A stretch of 64,000 bases of DNA from Mucilaginibacter auburnensis (GCF_002797815.1 NZ_PGFJ01000001.1:1736001-1800000); one strand, 5' to 3'. Positions 1 to 10,728 are shown, counted from the first letter of the stretch. Program-made: numbers and translations. The notes: generated from the letters alone by a model not told the origin.

Positions 1-1992
1 GAGAAAACAGATCTGCAATTTATGCCTGAAGGGGGAAGCCTGGTTAATGGCCTGCCCAGTCGGGTCGGTTTTAAGGCTATTAATGAAGAAGGTAAGGGGG
101 TAGATGTTAATGGTGGCGTTTATGATAATACCGGACAAAGAGTGGTCGCATTTACATCTATACACAGAGGGATGGGCTGGTTTGACTTTACGCCCCAACT
201 TAACCGCACCTATACGGCAAAAATAACTTACCATGATAAAGATCTGAGTTTTGCTTTACCGACGGCAAAACCCTCGGGAGTGGTTATGAGGGTAGATAAT
301 ACTACAAATAAAGATTCTATCGTTGTTTCGGTCAATATATCGGCTGATATAAAGCAAACCGGCGGCAACTATTATCTCATCGGTCAATCTCGCAATGTAA
401 TCTGCTTCGGTGCAGTGGTAAAAGCAGCTAACAATGCCCGCTTTAGCATTAATAATACCGCATTTCCAACCGGCGTTGCTCGCTTTACAGTAATCTCTGC
501 ATTAAATCAACCTGTTACGGAAAGAATTATTTATGTAAATCACAACGATGGTATGCATGTTGAGGTAAATCCGTCAAAGCAGGGTTATACCCCGCGTGAC
601 AGCGTTAACCTTGAAATTGTAGCTACCGATAAAAACGGAGCGCCGGTTGTGGGTAGTTTCTCTGTAGTCGTTACAGACGACGCGCAGGTAAGACAAGACA
701 CGAGCGGTTACAACGACATGTTTTCCAAATTACTTTTAGCTGATGACCTAAAAGGCGAAGTTGAAAACCCGGGGTGGTATTTTACAAAAGGCGATTCACT
801 TAAAAAAGCACAGTCGCTTGATGTATTGATGCTCACGCAGGGTTGGGTAAGCTATAATTGGGCAGATGTATTTTCTGCAAAGCAAAAGCCGCTGATCTAT
901 CAGCCCGAACCTGAGTTTGCCGTTAAAGGACGGGTTGTTAACGCATTTAACAAACCAATTGAAAAAAGCAATGTCTTACTTTTATCATTAAATCCGTTTT
1001 TCACTTTAGATACAATGACGAATGCTAAAGGCGAGTTTAGTTTTAAGGGCATTTATCCCCCAGACACGGTGGCGTTCAGCTTGCAGGCGCACAACAAAAG
1101 GGGGCGCATGTTTAATGTGGGTATTGAGATGGATGATTTTACAGCGCCTGAGTTTTCCCCACTTAAACAACGCCTTATACCATTGTATGTAAATATTGAT
1201 ACGTCGCGCCTTAAAGCCATAAACACACGGCAGCGTTATGCCGAAGAAGAGGCTAAAATAACAGGCCGGCAATTAAACCAGGTAGAGATCAGGGCAAAAA
1301 AGATAGTCAAAGATTCAAAAAGTCTTGTTGACCCGGGCGAAGCGGATTTTATAATGAACACCGAAGAGATCAAAGCGCTACCAAATACGACTTTGGTTGA
1401 TATGTTAAAGAAAAACATTCCAGGATTTCAGGTTCGATATAATGGGCCAAACGAGGTTTACTCTATAAATAATGTAGGTGCAGTTTTTATACTTGATGGC
1501 ATAAAGGCCGACATATTTATGGGGCCCGGATTTGGGACAAAGCAACTCCTGGAATACATGGATGTTAACGATGTTAAAGGGATAGAGGTGATGACTACCG
1601 GAAGAAATCAAATACCCTATACGCAGGCATTTGAGCGCCCTGACGCTAAGTTTTGGGAGTTTACATTTATTGAGATAACCACTTATTCCGGACATGGGTT
1701 TACAAAAAAGGTACCGGGAGCTTTTATTTATCGATTGCCTATTTTCGCGGCCCAAAAACAATTTTATTCACCGCGTTATACCTACAAAAGTCCGGTAACA
1801 ATACCCGATACCCGTTCAACCATATTATGGGCTCCAAATGTTGTTACTGATAGTCATGGTAAAGGTTATGTTACTTTTTATACTGCCGACAAATCAGCAA
1901 CGTATACAATTAATGTGCAGGGAGCAGATATGGAGGGCCTGTTAGGGTGCTATAATGATAAGATTTATGTTAAAGATGTACCGAAAAAATAA
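1..1992 (+). CDS. Secreted macroglobulin-like/TonB-plug protein without barrel (5' truncated)
   Basis: The frame is open from base 1, and alignment to the paralogue that follows shows about 260 N-terminal residues lie outside the window, so this is a partial gene. Visible parts in order: a macroglobulin-like beta-rich region (FMPEGG and YYLIGQSR motifs), a carboxypeptidase-regulatory-like segment (FAVKGRVVNAFNKPIEKSNV, about 905-1090), a TonB plug-like segment (GEADFI..LVDMLKKNIPGF..FILDGI..VKGIEVMT, about 1335-1600) and an A2M-like tail (LWAPNVVTDSHGKG..QGADMEG). No beta-barrel follows the plug, unlike a SusC/TonB receptor. It is probably a periplasmic or surface protein; substrate and role are unknown. 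The 3' end overlaps the next gene by 17 bases, so the two are likely co-translated. Confidence 0.8.
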   Translation, partial: EKTDLQFMPEGGSLVNGLPSRVGFKAINEEGKGVDVNGGVYDNTGQRVVAFTSIHRGMGWFDFTPQLNRTYTAKITYHDKDLSFALPTAKPSGVVMRVDNTTNKDSIVVSVNISADIKQTGGNYYLIGQSRNVICFGAVVKAANNARFSINNTAFPTGVARFTVISALNQPVTERIIYVNHNDGMHVEVNPSKQGYTPRDSVNLEIVATDKNGAPVVGSFSVVVTDDAQVRQDTSGYNDMFSKLLLADDLKGEVENPGWYFTKGDSLKKAQSLDVLMLTQGWVSYNWADVFSAKQKPLIYQPEPEFAVKGRVVNAFNKPIEKSNVLLLSLNPFFTLDTMTNAKGEFSFKGIYPPDTVAFSLQAHNKRGRMFNVGIEMDDFTAPEFSPLKQRLIPLYVNIDTSRLKAINTRQRYAEEEAKITGRQLNQVEIRAKKIVKDSKSLVDPGEADFIMNTEEIKALPNTTLVDMLKKNIPGFQVRYNGPNEVYSINNVGAVFILDGIKADIFMGPGFGTKQLLEYMDVNDVKGIEVMTTGRNQIPYTQAFERPDAKFWEFTFIEITTYSGHGFTKKVPGAFIYRLPIFAAQKQFYSPRYTYKSPVTIPDTRSTILWAPNVVTDSHGKGYVTFYTADKSATYTINVQGADMEGLLGCYNDKIYVKDVPKK

Positions 1993-4822
1993 AAATTGTT
2001 TTTTTGTTCTGTTGTTATTTGCTGTACAAGCAGTTACAGCTAAGGCACAGTCTGCATTGTCTTTAAAACAAGCGGTTGAAACAATTTCAGCGTACAACCA
2101 GGCCAACACTCCTGATAAAATATTTGTCCATACTGATAAATGGAATTACAATAAGGAAGATACGCTGTGGTTCAAATCTTACATCTTGAACGCAACCACA
2201 ATGGCATCATCTACAAAAAGTGGGGTGATGTATCTTGAAATAAGTGATGGTGAGAACCATATAATAACACGCAACATGGTGGCGGTTAAAAACGGAAGCG
2301 GTAGCGGATATATCCCGCTTAATAATCGTTTTTTGGGAGGTACTTACATATTAAGAGCATACACTAACTGGAACAGAAATTTTGGTGATAAATACGTTTT
2401 CACCAGGCAGTTTTTTATTAATGACCTGGAAGATGCCGTATGGCGCGTTAACTCGCGTTTTGATATTGTTAAAAACGCTGCTTCAGATAAATTAATGGCC
2501 AACCTTACTTTTTTGCGTAATGACGGGCTTGGCCCAATAGGTGAAGAATTAAACACCAGGGTTAGTTGGGCCGGAAGTAATTTTTACCGTGCTAAAATTA
2601 CGCCCACGCCAAATGGCGAAGCAAATTTTGCCTTTGACCTACCACCAGAGGCAGACCTGAAAGAAATCAGTATAAATCTCACGAAAAAGAATAAAAAAGG
2701 CGCTGATGTAACGTTGAATATACCTGTTATAGCCAACCGCGATGATAAACTTTCTGTACAGTTTATGCCCGAGGGAGGTAATATTTTGGCGGGTCTGGTA
2801 AATAAAGTGGCTTTTAAAGTATTAAATGAACAAGGCTATGGTGTTGACATTGAGGGTGGCGTTTATAATAACAATAATGAACTTGTGGCTCAAATGAGCT
2901 CAACCCATAAAGGCATGGGAACGTTTTATTTAAACGCACTAAATAACGAAACTTACACTGCACGTATCACTTACCGGGGTGTTAAACTTAATTTTACACT
3001 GCCGGCGGTTAAGCCTTCGGGTATAATGCTTCAGGTTGATAACATACGTAGTGCTGATTCATTAACGGTTTATGTAGCGCCTACTCAGGATGTACAACAT
3101 ACGGGTGAGAGCTATTACCTTATCGGACAATCGCGTGGAGGTAACTGCTATGGCGCAGTTGTTAACAGCGGTAACGGTGCCGTAAGAATAAAGATCAGTA
3201 AGAAAATATTCCTAACCGGGGTAGCCAAACTAACACTTTTCAACACCACAATGCAGCCCTTGGCAACCCGTGCATTTTTTATCGATCATCATGATGTTAT
3301 TAATTTTTCCGTTACGCCAACCGCCGGTCACCACACCTGGGGCGATAGTGTCAGTATTAAAGTTAAAGCGAGTGATAAAGATGGCCGGCCGGTAAGCGGA
3401 AATTTTTCTGTTGCAATTACAAGTAACAACCTTGTTGAGCAGGATTCAACTGGTATTAGCAATTTAAATGTAAAGCTGTTGTTAAATGATGACCTGCAGG
3501 GTAATGTAGAAAACCCCGGCTGGTATTTTTCCGCAGGAGATGAACGCCTTAAAGCGATGGCGCTTGATAATCTGTTGCTAACCCAGGGTTGGACTAATTA
3601 TAATTGGCAGGTGGTTTTTCAACCCTTAAAGAAACCTGAATTTGAGCCCGAACCAGAGTTTGCGGTTAAAGGGCGGGTTAAAACCATGTTCAACAAGCCT
3701 ATCCCTCATACCGGTATAGTGCTCATGTCTACCAAACCAATTATAGTAACTGATACCACAAGTAATGATAAGGGCGAATTTATGTTTACCGATCTGTATC
3801 CTGTAGATACCATGACCTTTAAATTGCAGGCGCGAAATTTAAAGGGAAAATCGTCTAACGTTAAGCTTGAAGTTGATGAGTTTGTGCCGCCGGTATTCAC
3901 GTTACCTCAGCAACGCATAATTCCATGGTATGTTAATATTGATACAGCGCGCTCGTCTGCAATTCGTGAAGGGCGGCTGCAAACCGAAGAGAACATAAAA
4001 GTATCCGGACAGCAATTAAAGGAGGTGCAGGTCAAAGCTAAAAAAGTAGTTAGTGGATCAAAGGGTTTGTTGGCTCCTGGTGAGGCCGACCTTATTTTTA
4101 CTGCAGAAGATATCCAAAAAATGGGAAGGGTATCATTAGGAGATATATTGTTAGATCATGTTCCTGGTTTGAGATATGGTTTACCTAAGGCAGCAAACCG
4201 TAATTCATATAACATGAACCAGAGCACATCTATGGTGGTTGATATTCCATCTGTATTTGATACTGAAGGGCCTGGATATAATCTGCGTAACGTACCTACC
4301 TATTTTATTGTTGACGGAGTTTCAACACTTGAAACCACGAGCGCGGGTATTAACTATGCAAATTACATACGCACTATATTCCATTATTTACAGGCTGACG
4401 ATATAAAGGGCATTGAAGTTATAACAAGCTATGCAAATCAAAATACATATGTAAACAAATATATAAGGCGTCATAATCCTATGGCTAAAGCCAAAGATTA
4501 TACTTTTGTTGAAATTACAACTTATTCGGGTAATGGGTTGTTCACGCGCACAACAGTTGGTACATATACCTACCGTCCTTTAGTTTTTGCGCCTAAAAAG
4601 GAGTTTTACGTGCCTAAATATAATGTTAAAAATAGCAGCCAGGGAATAGATGCACGACCAACTATTTATTGGAATCCGGATGTAGTTACTGATGAAAATG
4701 GGAATGCAGAAATTGTTTTTTATACCACAGGCAAGCGCAATGACCTTCATATTGCCATTCAGGGAGCCGATATGTTTGGCAAGCTGGGATCCGCAGGTAT
4801 TAAGATCATGATCCCTGATTAA
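1976..4822 (+). CDS. Secreted macroglobulin-like/TonB-plug protein without barrel (paralogue)
   Basis: A complete paralogue of the preceding gene. Three in-frame ATGs lie at 1955, 1967 and 1976; 1976 is preferred because it gives a clean signal peptide (MYRKNKNCFFVLLLFAVQAV, cleavage near AKAQS). Domains: an MG2-like fold at about 45-150 (KIFVHTDKWNYNKEDTLWFK, the pattern of alpha-2-macroglobulin MG2), further macroglobulin-like repeats, a carboxypeptidase-regulatory-like domain at about 560-620, a plug-like domain at about 700-820 (GEADLIFTAEDIQ..LGDILLDHVPGL..YFIVDGVS..IKGIEVIT) and an A2M-like C-terminus (WNPDVVTDENGNAEIVFYTT). There is no thioester motif and no barrel. Such proteins occur in Bacteroidota, where they are usually named only after the plug domain. 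Function unknown; a surface or periplasmic partner of other receptors is a guess. Confidence 0.82.
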   Translation: MYRKNKNCFFVLLLFAVQAVTAKAQSALSLKQAVETISAYNQANTPDKIFVHTDKWNYNKEDTLWFKSYILNATTMASSTKSGVMYLEISDGENHIITRNMVAVKNGSGSGYIPLNNRFLGGTYILRAYTNWNRNFGDKYVFTRQFFINDLEDAVWRVNSRFDIVKNAASDKLMANLTFLRNDGLGPIGEELNTRVSWAGSNFYRAKITPTPNGEANFAFDLPPEADLKEISINLTKKNKKGADVTLNIPVIANRDDKLSVQFMPEGGNILAGLVNKVAFKVLNEQGYGVDIEGGVYNNNNELVAQMSSTHKGMGTFYLNALNNETYTARITYRGVKLNFTLPAVKPSGIMLQVDNIRSADSLTVYVAPTQDVQHTGESYYLIGQSRGGNCYGAVVNSGNGAVRIKISKKIFLTGVAKLTLFNTTMQPLATRAFFIDHHDVINFSVTPTAGHHTWGDSVSIKVKASDKDGRPVSGNFSVAITSNNLVEQDSTGISNLNVKLLLNDDLQGNVENPGWYFSAGDERLKAMALDNLLLTQGWTNYNWQVVFQPLKKPEFEPEPEFAVKGRVKTMFNKPIPHTGIVLMSTKPIIVTDTTSNDKGEFMFTDLYPVDTMTFKLQARNLKGKSSNVKLEVDEFVPPVFTLPQQRIIPWYVNIDTARSSAIREGRLQTEENIKVSGQQLKEVQVKAKKVVSGSKGLLAPGEADLIFTAEDIQKMGRVSLGDILLDHVPGLRYGLPKAANRNSYNMNQSTSMVVDIPSVFDTEGPGYNLRNVPTYFIVDGVSTLETTSAGINYANYIRTIFHYLQADDIKGIEVITSYANQNTYVNKYIRRHNPMAKAKDYTFVEITTYSGNGLFTRTTVGTYTYRPLVFAPKKEFYVPKYNVKNSSQGIDARPTIYWNPDVVTDENGNAEIVFYTTGKRNDLHIAIQGADMFGKLGSAGIKIMIPD

Positions 4823-4841
4823 TACTGCTGTTACCGAAATG

Positions 4842-6173
4842 TTAGGTGACTGGCAATTCAATACTAAATGTAGTGCCTTTGCCTTCTTCGCTTTCAACGC
4901 TTATAGCGCCATTATGGCTCTCCACTATTTGTTTTACAATACTCAGGCCCAAACCTGTTGATTGCTCGCCGTTCAAACCGGTGCGCCCGGCCTTTGAAAA
5001 GCGGTCAAAAATATGTGGAAGAAGGTTAGCAGGTATACCTAATCCGCGGTCTTTTACTTTAATAGAAACCTTATTACCTTTTTGTTCTAAATGCAACTCT
5101 ATGTTATCCCGCTCTTTAGAAAACTTCATGGCATTGCTGATGAGGTTATCTAATACCCGCTGAAATTTTTCATTGTTAATATCGGCGTATATAGGGTTGG
5201 CACCACTTAACAATACAATGTTATTTTTATGGTCATTCTGTATCTTCCAGGTATTGATAATGCCATTAAGCCACTGGTTCATTTCTGTTTTACGGAGTTC
5301 AAGGTTGGTGAGGTTTTCATTCCTGGCCGCTTCCAGCAGATCAGATATAATACTTCGGGCCTTAATGCACGACGCTTTGATCATGCCCACACTGTCCTGT
5401 GTATCCTCGCTAAGGTCTTCATCCAATTCCATCATCATAGCTAATGATTCTACCGCCGCTATTGGGTTACGCAGATCGTGCGCTACCATGCCTAAAACCT
5501 GGTTTTTAAATTCGGCAGCCTTTTCAATCTCCATGTTCTTGTTCCTGATCTCGATGATCTGCAAGTAATAGCTTGCTTTATAAGAGTAAAAATATCTGGA
5601 TATAAGATAGAAGCCTGATAACAGGATAATAGACATTAACTGATCGTAAAGCATGGTTGTAGCATCGGTCCTTGCCATAAAAAGCAAGCCCGTAAATACA
5701 ATTTCAGATAATACCAGTAAGGCAATAACCTCATCATATTCAAATACGCAAATTACACTAACTACAGACAGGGCTATTAAATATATGGTAAGCGCGTTTC
5801 GTGGGTCGGACGTTGCAATGAATGCCGAGTACATCCCGCAAAGAATGAGGTAGAAGGCAAACAGAAACACAAATACCAGCATGCCCGCATTTGCCTTTTT
5901 AGTTTTTTTAATGTTAGTTAGCAAAAGCTCATTTATTCCCCAAAAAAATGGAGTTACAAAAATATACAGCCAGTTGGTAACATTAAATTCAGGGAAGTTT
6001 TGCGCTTTAGTAAGACTTACAGGCAGTACCCAAATTAAAACGCGCAGTATAATATTGATCAGCAAAAAAACAATGCTGCTGTAGCGTATCGAAACCAGGT
6101 TTTGCAGCGTATAATAGTTGCGGAACGCCGCACGGTATCGTCCGGGTAAACTTCTGAAATAATGGGTGTCCAA
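4842..6173 (-). CDS. Membrane sensor histidine kinase
   Basis: A 443-residue kinase. About six membrane segments fill residues 30-200, followed by a short coiled linker, a HisKA dimerisation domain with the phospho-acceptor in MVAHDLRNP (His232), and a HATPase_c domain with N, G1 and G2 boxes (NLISNAMKFS, VKDRGLGIP, GLGLSIV). There is no receiver and no recognisable sensor domain, so the signal is probably sensed in the membrane. The first codon is TTG (TTG GAC ACC CAT), because no ATG precedes the first membrane segment and a stop lies just upstream. No response regulator is adjacent; the stand-alone regulators at 45.8 and 50.0 kb are possible partners. It converges on the upstream gene with only 19 bases between the stops. 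Confidence 0.88.
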   Translation of the reverse strand: MDTHYFRSLPGRYRAAFRNYYTLQNLVSIRYSSIVFLLINIILRVLIWVLPVSLTKAQNFPEFNVTNWLYIFVTPFFWGINELLLTNIKKTKKANAGMLVFVFLFAFYLILCGMYSAFIATSDPRNALTIYLIALSVVSVICVFEYDEVIALLVLSEIVFTGLLFMARTDATTMLYDQLMSIILLSGFYLISRYFYSYKASYYLQIIEIRNKNMEIEKAAEFKNQVLGMVAHDLRNPIAAVESLAMMMELDEDLSEDTQDSVGMIKASCIKARSIISDLLEAARNENLTNLELRKTEMNQWLNGIINTWKIQNDHKNNIVLLSGANPIYADINNEKFQRVLDNLISNAMKFSKERDNIELHLEQKGNKVSIKVKDRGLGIPANLLPHIFDRFSKAGRTGLNGEQSTGLGLSIVKQIVESHNGAISVESEEGKGTTFSIELPVT

Positions 6174-6400
6174 AACTTTAGCTTATAGGGTTTATCAAAA
6201 ATAAAAAACAGCAGCGTTGTACAAAAATAAAGCGGTGCTTTTTACATTAAAGTGCAAATTATTTACTCAGGGTTACAAATAATTGAATTAAAAGGAATGT
6301 GTTTGACAAAACGGCGGGGAAAATAATTTTTTAATGCCATTTTTTCAGACTATAGGCAGTGGCAAACATTTTGAGATAAGTGTACTGAAATTATTTAACT

Positions 6401-9010
6401 ATGAACTTTAACAACTTCACCATAAAAGCTCAGGAAGCTATACAAAAAGCTTCAGAGATAACTGTAGGCAACCAGCAGCAGGCTATTGAAACAGCGCATT
6501 TGTTGAAAGGCCTTTTACTGGTTGATGAGAGCGTTATCACATATTTATTAAAAAAATTAAATGTTAACCTTAACAGGTTAAACGCGACTTTAGATGAGCA
6601 GATAGCCGCATTTCCTAAGGTAAGCGGCAGCAATGTGTATCTGTCGTCAAACGCTAACTCTGCTTTACAAAAAGCACAATCTTATTTAAAAGAGTTTAAA
6701 GATGAGTTTGTGTCGGTAGAGCATGTGTTATTAGGGATACTATCAGTAAGCGATAAAACCAGCTCGGCTCTTAAAGATGCAGGCGTTAACGAAAAAGACC
6801 TGAAAAAAGCCATTGTTAGCCTGCGTGGCGACAACAAGGTAACTGATCAGAATGCAGAAGCGACGTTTAACGCATTGAACAAATATGCCCGTAATTTAAA
6901 TGAGTATGCCGAATCAGGCAAGCTTGATCCGGTAATTGGGCGCGATGAGGAGATACGTCGTACTATACAGATATTGTCGCGTCGTACTAAAAATAACCCT
7001 ATCCTGGTTGGCGAGCCGGGCGTAGGTAAAACCGCCATTGCCGAAGGTATTGCTTTCAGGATCATCAAAGGTGATGTGCCCGAAAGCCTGAAAAGTAAAA
7101 CGGTTTACTCTTTAGATACGGGTGCCCTTATTGCCGGTGCCAAATACAAAGGCGAGTTTGAAGAACGCCTGAAAGCCGTTATCAAAGAAGTTACCCAGGC
7201 CGACGGAGAGCTTATATTATTTATTGATGAGATACATACACTGGTTGGTGCAGGAGGAGGCGAGGGCGCTATGGACGCGGCCAATATTTTAAAGCCCGCC
7301 CTTGCACGCGGCGAACTAAGGGCCATTGGCGCTACAACGCTCAATGAGTATCAAAAATATGTTGAGAAGGATAAAGCTCTTGAACGCCGTTTCCAAATTG
7401 TGCTGGTGGATGAGCCGGATACTGCCGATGCCATATCTATTTTAAGAGGTTTAAAAGAGCGCTATGAAGCGCATCATAAAGTGCGTATTAAAGATGAGGC
7501 TATTATTGCCGCGGTTGAAATGTCGCAACGCTATATATCTGACAGGTTTTTGCCTGATAAGGCTATAGACCTGATGGACGAAGCAGCTTCAAAACTGCGT
7601 ATTGAAATGGATTCGGTTCCGGAAGTGGTGGATGAATTACAACGCCGAATTATGCAGCTTGAAATTGAGCGCGAAGCAATAAAACGTGAAAAAGACGATA
7701 AGAAAGTAGCAGAACTCAGCGAAGAAATAGCCAACCTGTCTGCTGAGCGTGATTCGCTTAAAGCTAAATGGCAAGGCGAGAAAGATGTGGTTGATGGCAT
7801 CAACTTAAAAGTTGAGCAGATAGAAAACTACAAACTGGAAGCTGAACAAGCCGAACGTGCAGGCGATTATGGTAAAGTGGCTGAACTGCGCTACGGCAAA
7901 ATTCGCGAAGCGCAGGAGGAAGTTGAAAAGCTGAAAGAAGCTTTGCAGGCTAACCAAAGCGAGAGCCGAATGCTAAAAGAAGAAGTAACTGCTGATGATA
8001 TAGCAGGTGTAGTATCCCGCTGGACAGGCATTCCGGTTTCAAAAATGGTGCAAAGTGAACGCGAGAAATTGCTTAACCTGGAAGGTGAACTGCACAAACG
8101 CGTTGCCGGGCAGGAAGAAGCCATTGAAGCCATTAGTGATGCTATACGCCGCAGCCGTGCAGGGTTACAGGATAAGAGGAAACCAATAGGATCGTTTATC
8201 TTCCTGGGTACAACCGGGGTGGGTAAAACAGAATTAGCCAAAGCATTGGCAGAGTATCTGTTTAATGATGAAGGTGCCATGGTACGTATTGATATGAGCG
8301 AGTATCAGGAGCGCCATGCCGTATCAAGGTTGATTGGAGCGCCTCCAGGCTATGTAGGTTATGATGAAGGTGGGCAGTTAACCGAAGCCGTTCGCCGTAA
8401 ACCGTACAGCGTTATATTGCTGGACGAGATAGAGAAAGCGCATCCGGATGTATTTAACATTTTGCTGCAGGTATTGGATGATGGCAGGTTAACTGATAAT
8501 AAAGGCCGTTTGGTGAACTTTAAAAACACCATCATTATCATGACGTCTAACATAGGCTCAAATGTTATACAGGAAAACTTCCAGTTTTTAGAGGATGGCG
8601 ACCGTGATGCCATCATCGCCAAAACAAAGAATGATCTGTTTGAATTGTTGAGAAAGACCATTCGACCGGAATTTTTGAACCGTATTGATGAGATCATCAT
8701 GTTCACGCCGCTTAATCGCGATGAAATAAGCGACATTGTTAAGCTGCAATTTAAACAAGTGCAGCAAACCCTGACCGAAATGGGCATTAGCCTGGAAGCC
8801 TCAGAAGAAGCTTTAGATTGGCTGGCTCAGTTAGGTTATGACCCGCAATTTGGTGCAAGGCCATTGAAACGTGTAATTCAAAAACGTGTATTGAATGAAT
8901 TGTCAAAACAAATTCTGGCCGGTAAGGTAGATAAAGACAGCAAGATCAAGCTGGATATGTTTGATAACCAATTTGTGTTTATGAATACAGCTGAAAAAGC
9001 TGAAGCTTAA
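6401..9010 (+). CDS. clpB: ATP-dependent disaggregase ClpB
   Basis: An 869-residue class I Hsp100 ATPase that rescues aggregated proteins together with DnaK/DnaJ. Two Clp_N repeats occupy residues 1-145. The first AAA+ module has Walker A GEPGVGKT near residue 205 and Walker B LFIDEIH. A coiled-coil middle domain at about 400-525 distinguishes ClpB from ClpA/C. The second AAA+ module has GTTGVGKT near 605 and the [14 protein letters not shown]alker B. The C-terminal D2-small domain ends the protein. It has the full family length. Transcribed alone, it is followed by a strong hairpin terminator. No heat-shock operator that I can recognise is present upstream; the 227-base divergent spacer to the sensor kinase must hold its promoter. 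Confidence 0.97.
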   Translation: MNFNNFTIKAQEAIQKASEITVGNQQQAIETAHLLKGLLLVDESVITYLLKKLNVNLNRLNATLDEQIAAFPKVSGSNVYLSSNANSALQKAQSYLKEFKDEFVSVEHVLLGILSVSDKTSSALKDAGVNEKDLKKAIVSLRGDNKVTDQNAEATFNALNKYARNLNEYAESGKLDPVIGRDEEIRRTIQILSRRTKNNPILVGEPGVGKTAIAEGIAFRIIKGDVPESLKSKTVYSLDTGALIAGAKYKGEFEERLKAVIKEVTQADGELILFIDEIHTLVGAGGGEGAMDAANILKPALARGELRAIGATTLNEYQKYVEKDKALERRFQIVLVDEPDTADAISILRGLKERYEAHHKVRIKDEAIIAAVEMSQRYISDRFLPDKAIDLMDEAASKLRIEMDSVPEVVDELQRRIMQLEIEREAIKREKDDKKVAELSEEIANLSAERDSLKAKWQGEKDVVDGINLKVEQIENYKLEAEQAERAGDYGKVAELRYGKIREAQEEVEKLKEALQANQSESRMLKEEVTADDIAGVVSRWTGIPVSKMVQSEREKLLNLEGELHKRVAGQEEAIEAISDAIRRSRAGLQDKRKPIGSFIFLGTTGVGKTELAKALAEYLFNDEGAMVRIDMSEYQERHAVSRLIGAPPGYVGYDEGGQLTEAVRRKPYSVILLDEIEKAHPDVFNILLQVLDDGRLTDNKGRLVNFKNTIIIMTSNIGSNVIQENFQFLEDGDRDAIIAKTKNDLFELLRKTIRPEFLNRIDEIIMFTPLNRDEISDIVKLQFKQVQQTLTEMGISLEASEEALDWLAQLGYDPQFGARPLKRVIQKRVLNELSKQILAGKVDKDSKIKLDMFDNQFVFMNTAEKAEA

Positions 9011-9031
9011 TTAGATAATATTAAATTGATC

Positions 9032-9061
9032 AAAGCCCCGCGATATTTTTCGCGGGGCTTT
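9032..9061 (+). terminator. Terminator after clpB
   Basis: An 11-bp perfect stem (AAAGCCCCGCG / CGCGGGGCTTT) with an 8-base loop, beginning 21 bases after the clpB stop and followed by a T-rich stretch. The flanking A and T runs could let it work in both directions. Confidence 0.88.
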
Positions 9062-9162
9062 GTCGTTTATTTATGTTAAGTAATTGTTGGGCATATTAAA
9101 ATTAAATTACTTGCATTAGTTGGTTGATAATTTGCGTTATAATTAATCTAATTATTAAACCA

Positions 9163-9972
9163 ATGATGAGATACTGCTTTGTTTTGCAGCGTTTTTTCGC
9201 CCTGCTTTTATTAACTACGCCTGTATTAGCCCAGGATGTTGTACTCCCTAACGCCTTCGCTCACAATGATTATCAACACAAAAAACCACTTTTTGAAGCC
9301 ATAAAGCAGGGTTACGCTAACATCGAAGCCGATGTTTATGCCTACAAAGGCAGCCTGGTAGTTACACATGTGCTGCCCATACTACATCACAGGCGTACGT
9401 TAGAGGCGCTTTATCTTGAACCATTGGCAGATCTGATTAATGAACGGAATGGGGAAGTTTATACCGGTTTTGCGGCGCCGGTTACGCTCATGATCGATAT
9501 AAAATCAGATGGTGCTAAAACTTATCGCTTGCTGAAACCAATTTTAGAAAAATATCGATCTTATTTATGTGGTTACAGCAACGGGCAGTGGCAACCAGGA
9601 CCCGTGCGTATCGTTTTATCTGGTAAGAAACCTTTTGATATGGTAAGAAATGACCCCGACCGACTTGTTTTTATAGATGAAGACCTGCGAAAAATTGGAA
9701 GAGATACCACCCGTAATTTGTTTAACATGGCAAGCTGTAAATTCTCCAAATTGGTGCGTTGTAATAAAGATGGTAGCTTATCACCACGTTACCAGGCGCG
9801 ACTGCGCAACTATGTTAACGACGCGCATAAGTACGGTGTTAGGGTGCGTTTGTGGGCATCGCCTAATAAATACACTACCTGGCAGCAACTGCTTACCTGC
9901 GGTGTAGACATGATAGCAACGGATAAACTAACCACCTTACATAATTTTTTAATTGACGAAAAGCGGCGATAA
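9163..9972 (+). CDS. Secreted PI-PLC/GDPD-like phosphodiesterase
   Basis: About 269 residues from the ATG at 9163, chosen over an upstream TTG because it leads straight into a signal peptide (MMRYCFVLQRFFALLLL, cleavage near VLAQ). The mature protein starts with AFAHNDYQHKKPLFEAIKQG and IEADVYAYKGSLVVTH, the His/Glu/Asp pattern of the PI-PLC-like TIM-barrel phosphodiesterases (glycerophosphodiester phosphodiesterase group); VTLMIDIKSDG follows and WASPN lies near the end. It probably hydrolyses a phosphodiester of a lipid head group or related polar compound in the periplasm; the substrate cannot be read from the sequence. It is monocistronic, with hairpins on both sides. Confidence 0.75.
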   Translation: MMRYCFVLQRFFALLLLTTPVLAQDVVLPNAFAHNDYQHKKPLFEAIKQGYANIEADVYAYKGSLVVTHVLPILHHRRTLEALYLEPLADLINERNGEVYTGFAAPVTLMIDIKSDGAKTYRLLKPILEKYRSYLCGYSNGQWQPGPVRIVLSGKKPFDMVRNDPDRLVFIDEDLRKIGRDTTRNLFNMASCKFSKLVRCNKDGSLSPRYQARLRNYVNDAHKYGVRVRLWASPNKYTTWQQLLTCGVDMIATDKLTTLHNFLIDEKRR

Positions 9973-9980
9973 TACTACAC

Positions 9981-10018
9981 AACAATAAGCCCTCGACAGC
10001 AATCGAGGGCTTATTGTT
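9981..10018. terminator. Bidirectional terminator
   Basis: A 16-bp perfect stem (AACAATAAGCCCTCGA with its complement) and a 6-base loop, placed between the convergent phosphodiesterase and OmpW genes. It probably ends both transcripts. Confidence 0.85.
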
Positions 10019-10035
10019 GTTTATAGGGTGGTAAA

Positions 10036-10728
10036 CTATTTTATACGATAGCCTACCCCTAACCCTACAACCCACGGACGGATTTTTACATCAGCATTGA
10101 TGCTTTTAAGCACCGGAGCCAATCCCGGACTTCCCGCCGGTGTAAGGTTTGATGCATCAACAGTTGCCGTGGTTGACAGTAGCAGCTTTTTCAGATCAAC
10201 GTTCAAAAACATGGTTTTGCTTATGTTAATATCCACACCGGCCTGCGCCGCAAACGAAAAACTGTTTTTATAGTCAACGCCTTGTACGGTTCCGCCTTTA
10301 TTCACACCATAAAAAATGGTGTAGTTAGCGCCCGCGCCTAAATAAGGTTTAACGGCGCATTTGGTAGGCAAGTGGTATTGCAAAGTAAGGGTAGGAGGCA
10401 GCAACCAAACTTTACCCAGATCAACATCGGCACTGGCCGGGCCACCTATGGCCGTTAAGTTGGAGCCCTTTGTTTTTACGGTATGACGTGTTGTGCCTAA
10501 AATCAGTTCGGCAGAGAAATTATCAGCGAAGAAATAAGTGAAGTCAAGTTCAGGCACAAAAGAGTTACTAATGTTAATGTCGCCGCCTATCACACCTATC
10601 GTCGCGCTCTCCTGCGGTAATACGCCTATGCCTCTCAGGCGGATGTTCCATTCATTTTTTTGTTGTGCAAAGGCAGAGATGCCAGCCATCATGAAGAAGG
10701 CCAGGGCGTAGAGTTTTAAGTTTTTCAT
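10036..10728 (-). CDS. OmpW-family outer-membrane protein
   Basis: 230 residues from the ATG at 10728; a TTG three codons earlier is less likely because the signal peptide MKNLKLYALAFFMMAGISAF starts at the ATG. The mature part matches the eight-stranded OmpW/AlkL barrel: WNIRLRGIGVLPQE, SFVPELDFTYFFADNFSAEL, LLPPTLTLQYHLP, KPYLGAGANYTIFYG, and a terminal aromatic strand VGLGVGYRI. OmpW proteins form narrow channels for small hydrophobic compounds. The length is normal for the family. It is monocistronic; no regulatory site was recognised. Confidence 0.9.
   Translation of the reverse strand: MKNLKLYALAFFMMAGISAFAQQKNEWNIRLRGIGVLPQESATIGVIGGDINISNSFVPELDFTYFFADNFSAELILGTTRHTVKTKGSNLTAIGGPASADVDLGKVWLLPPTLTLQYHLPTKCAVKPYLGAGANYTIFYGVNKGGTVQGVDYKNSFSFAAQAGVDINISKTMFLNVDLKKLLLSTTATVDASNLTPAGSPGLAPVLKSINADVKIRPWVVGLGVGYRIK

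Noticed and set aside
8359..8787. A 142-residue open frame opposite clpB, with other long antisense frames at 6430-8280
   Set aside because: They lie fully inside a highly conserved gene and show Ser/Arg-rich composition created by its codon use. No start context or family match.
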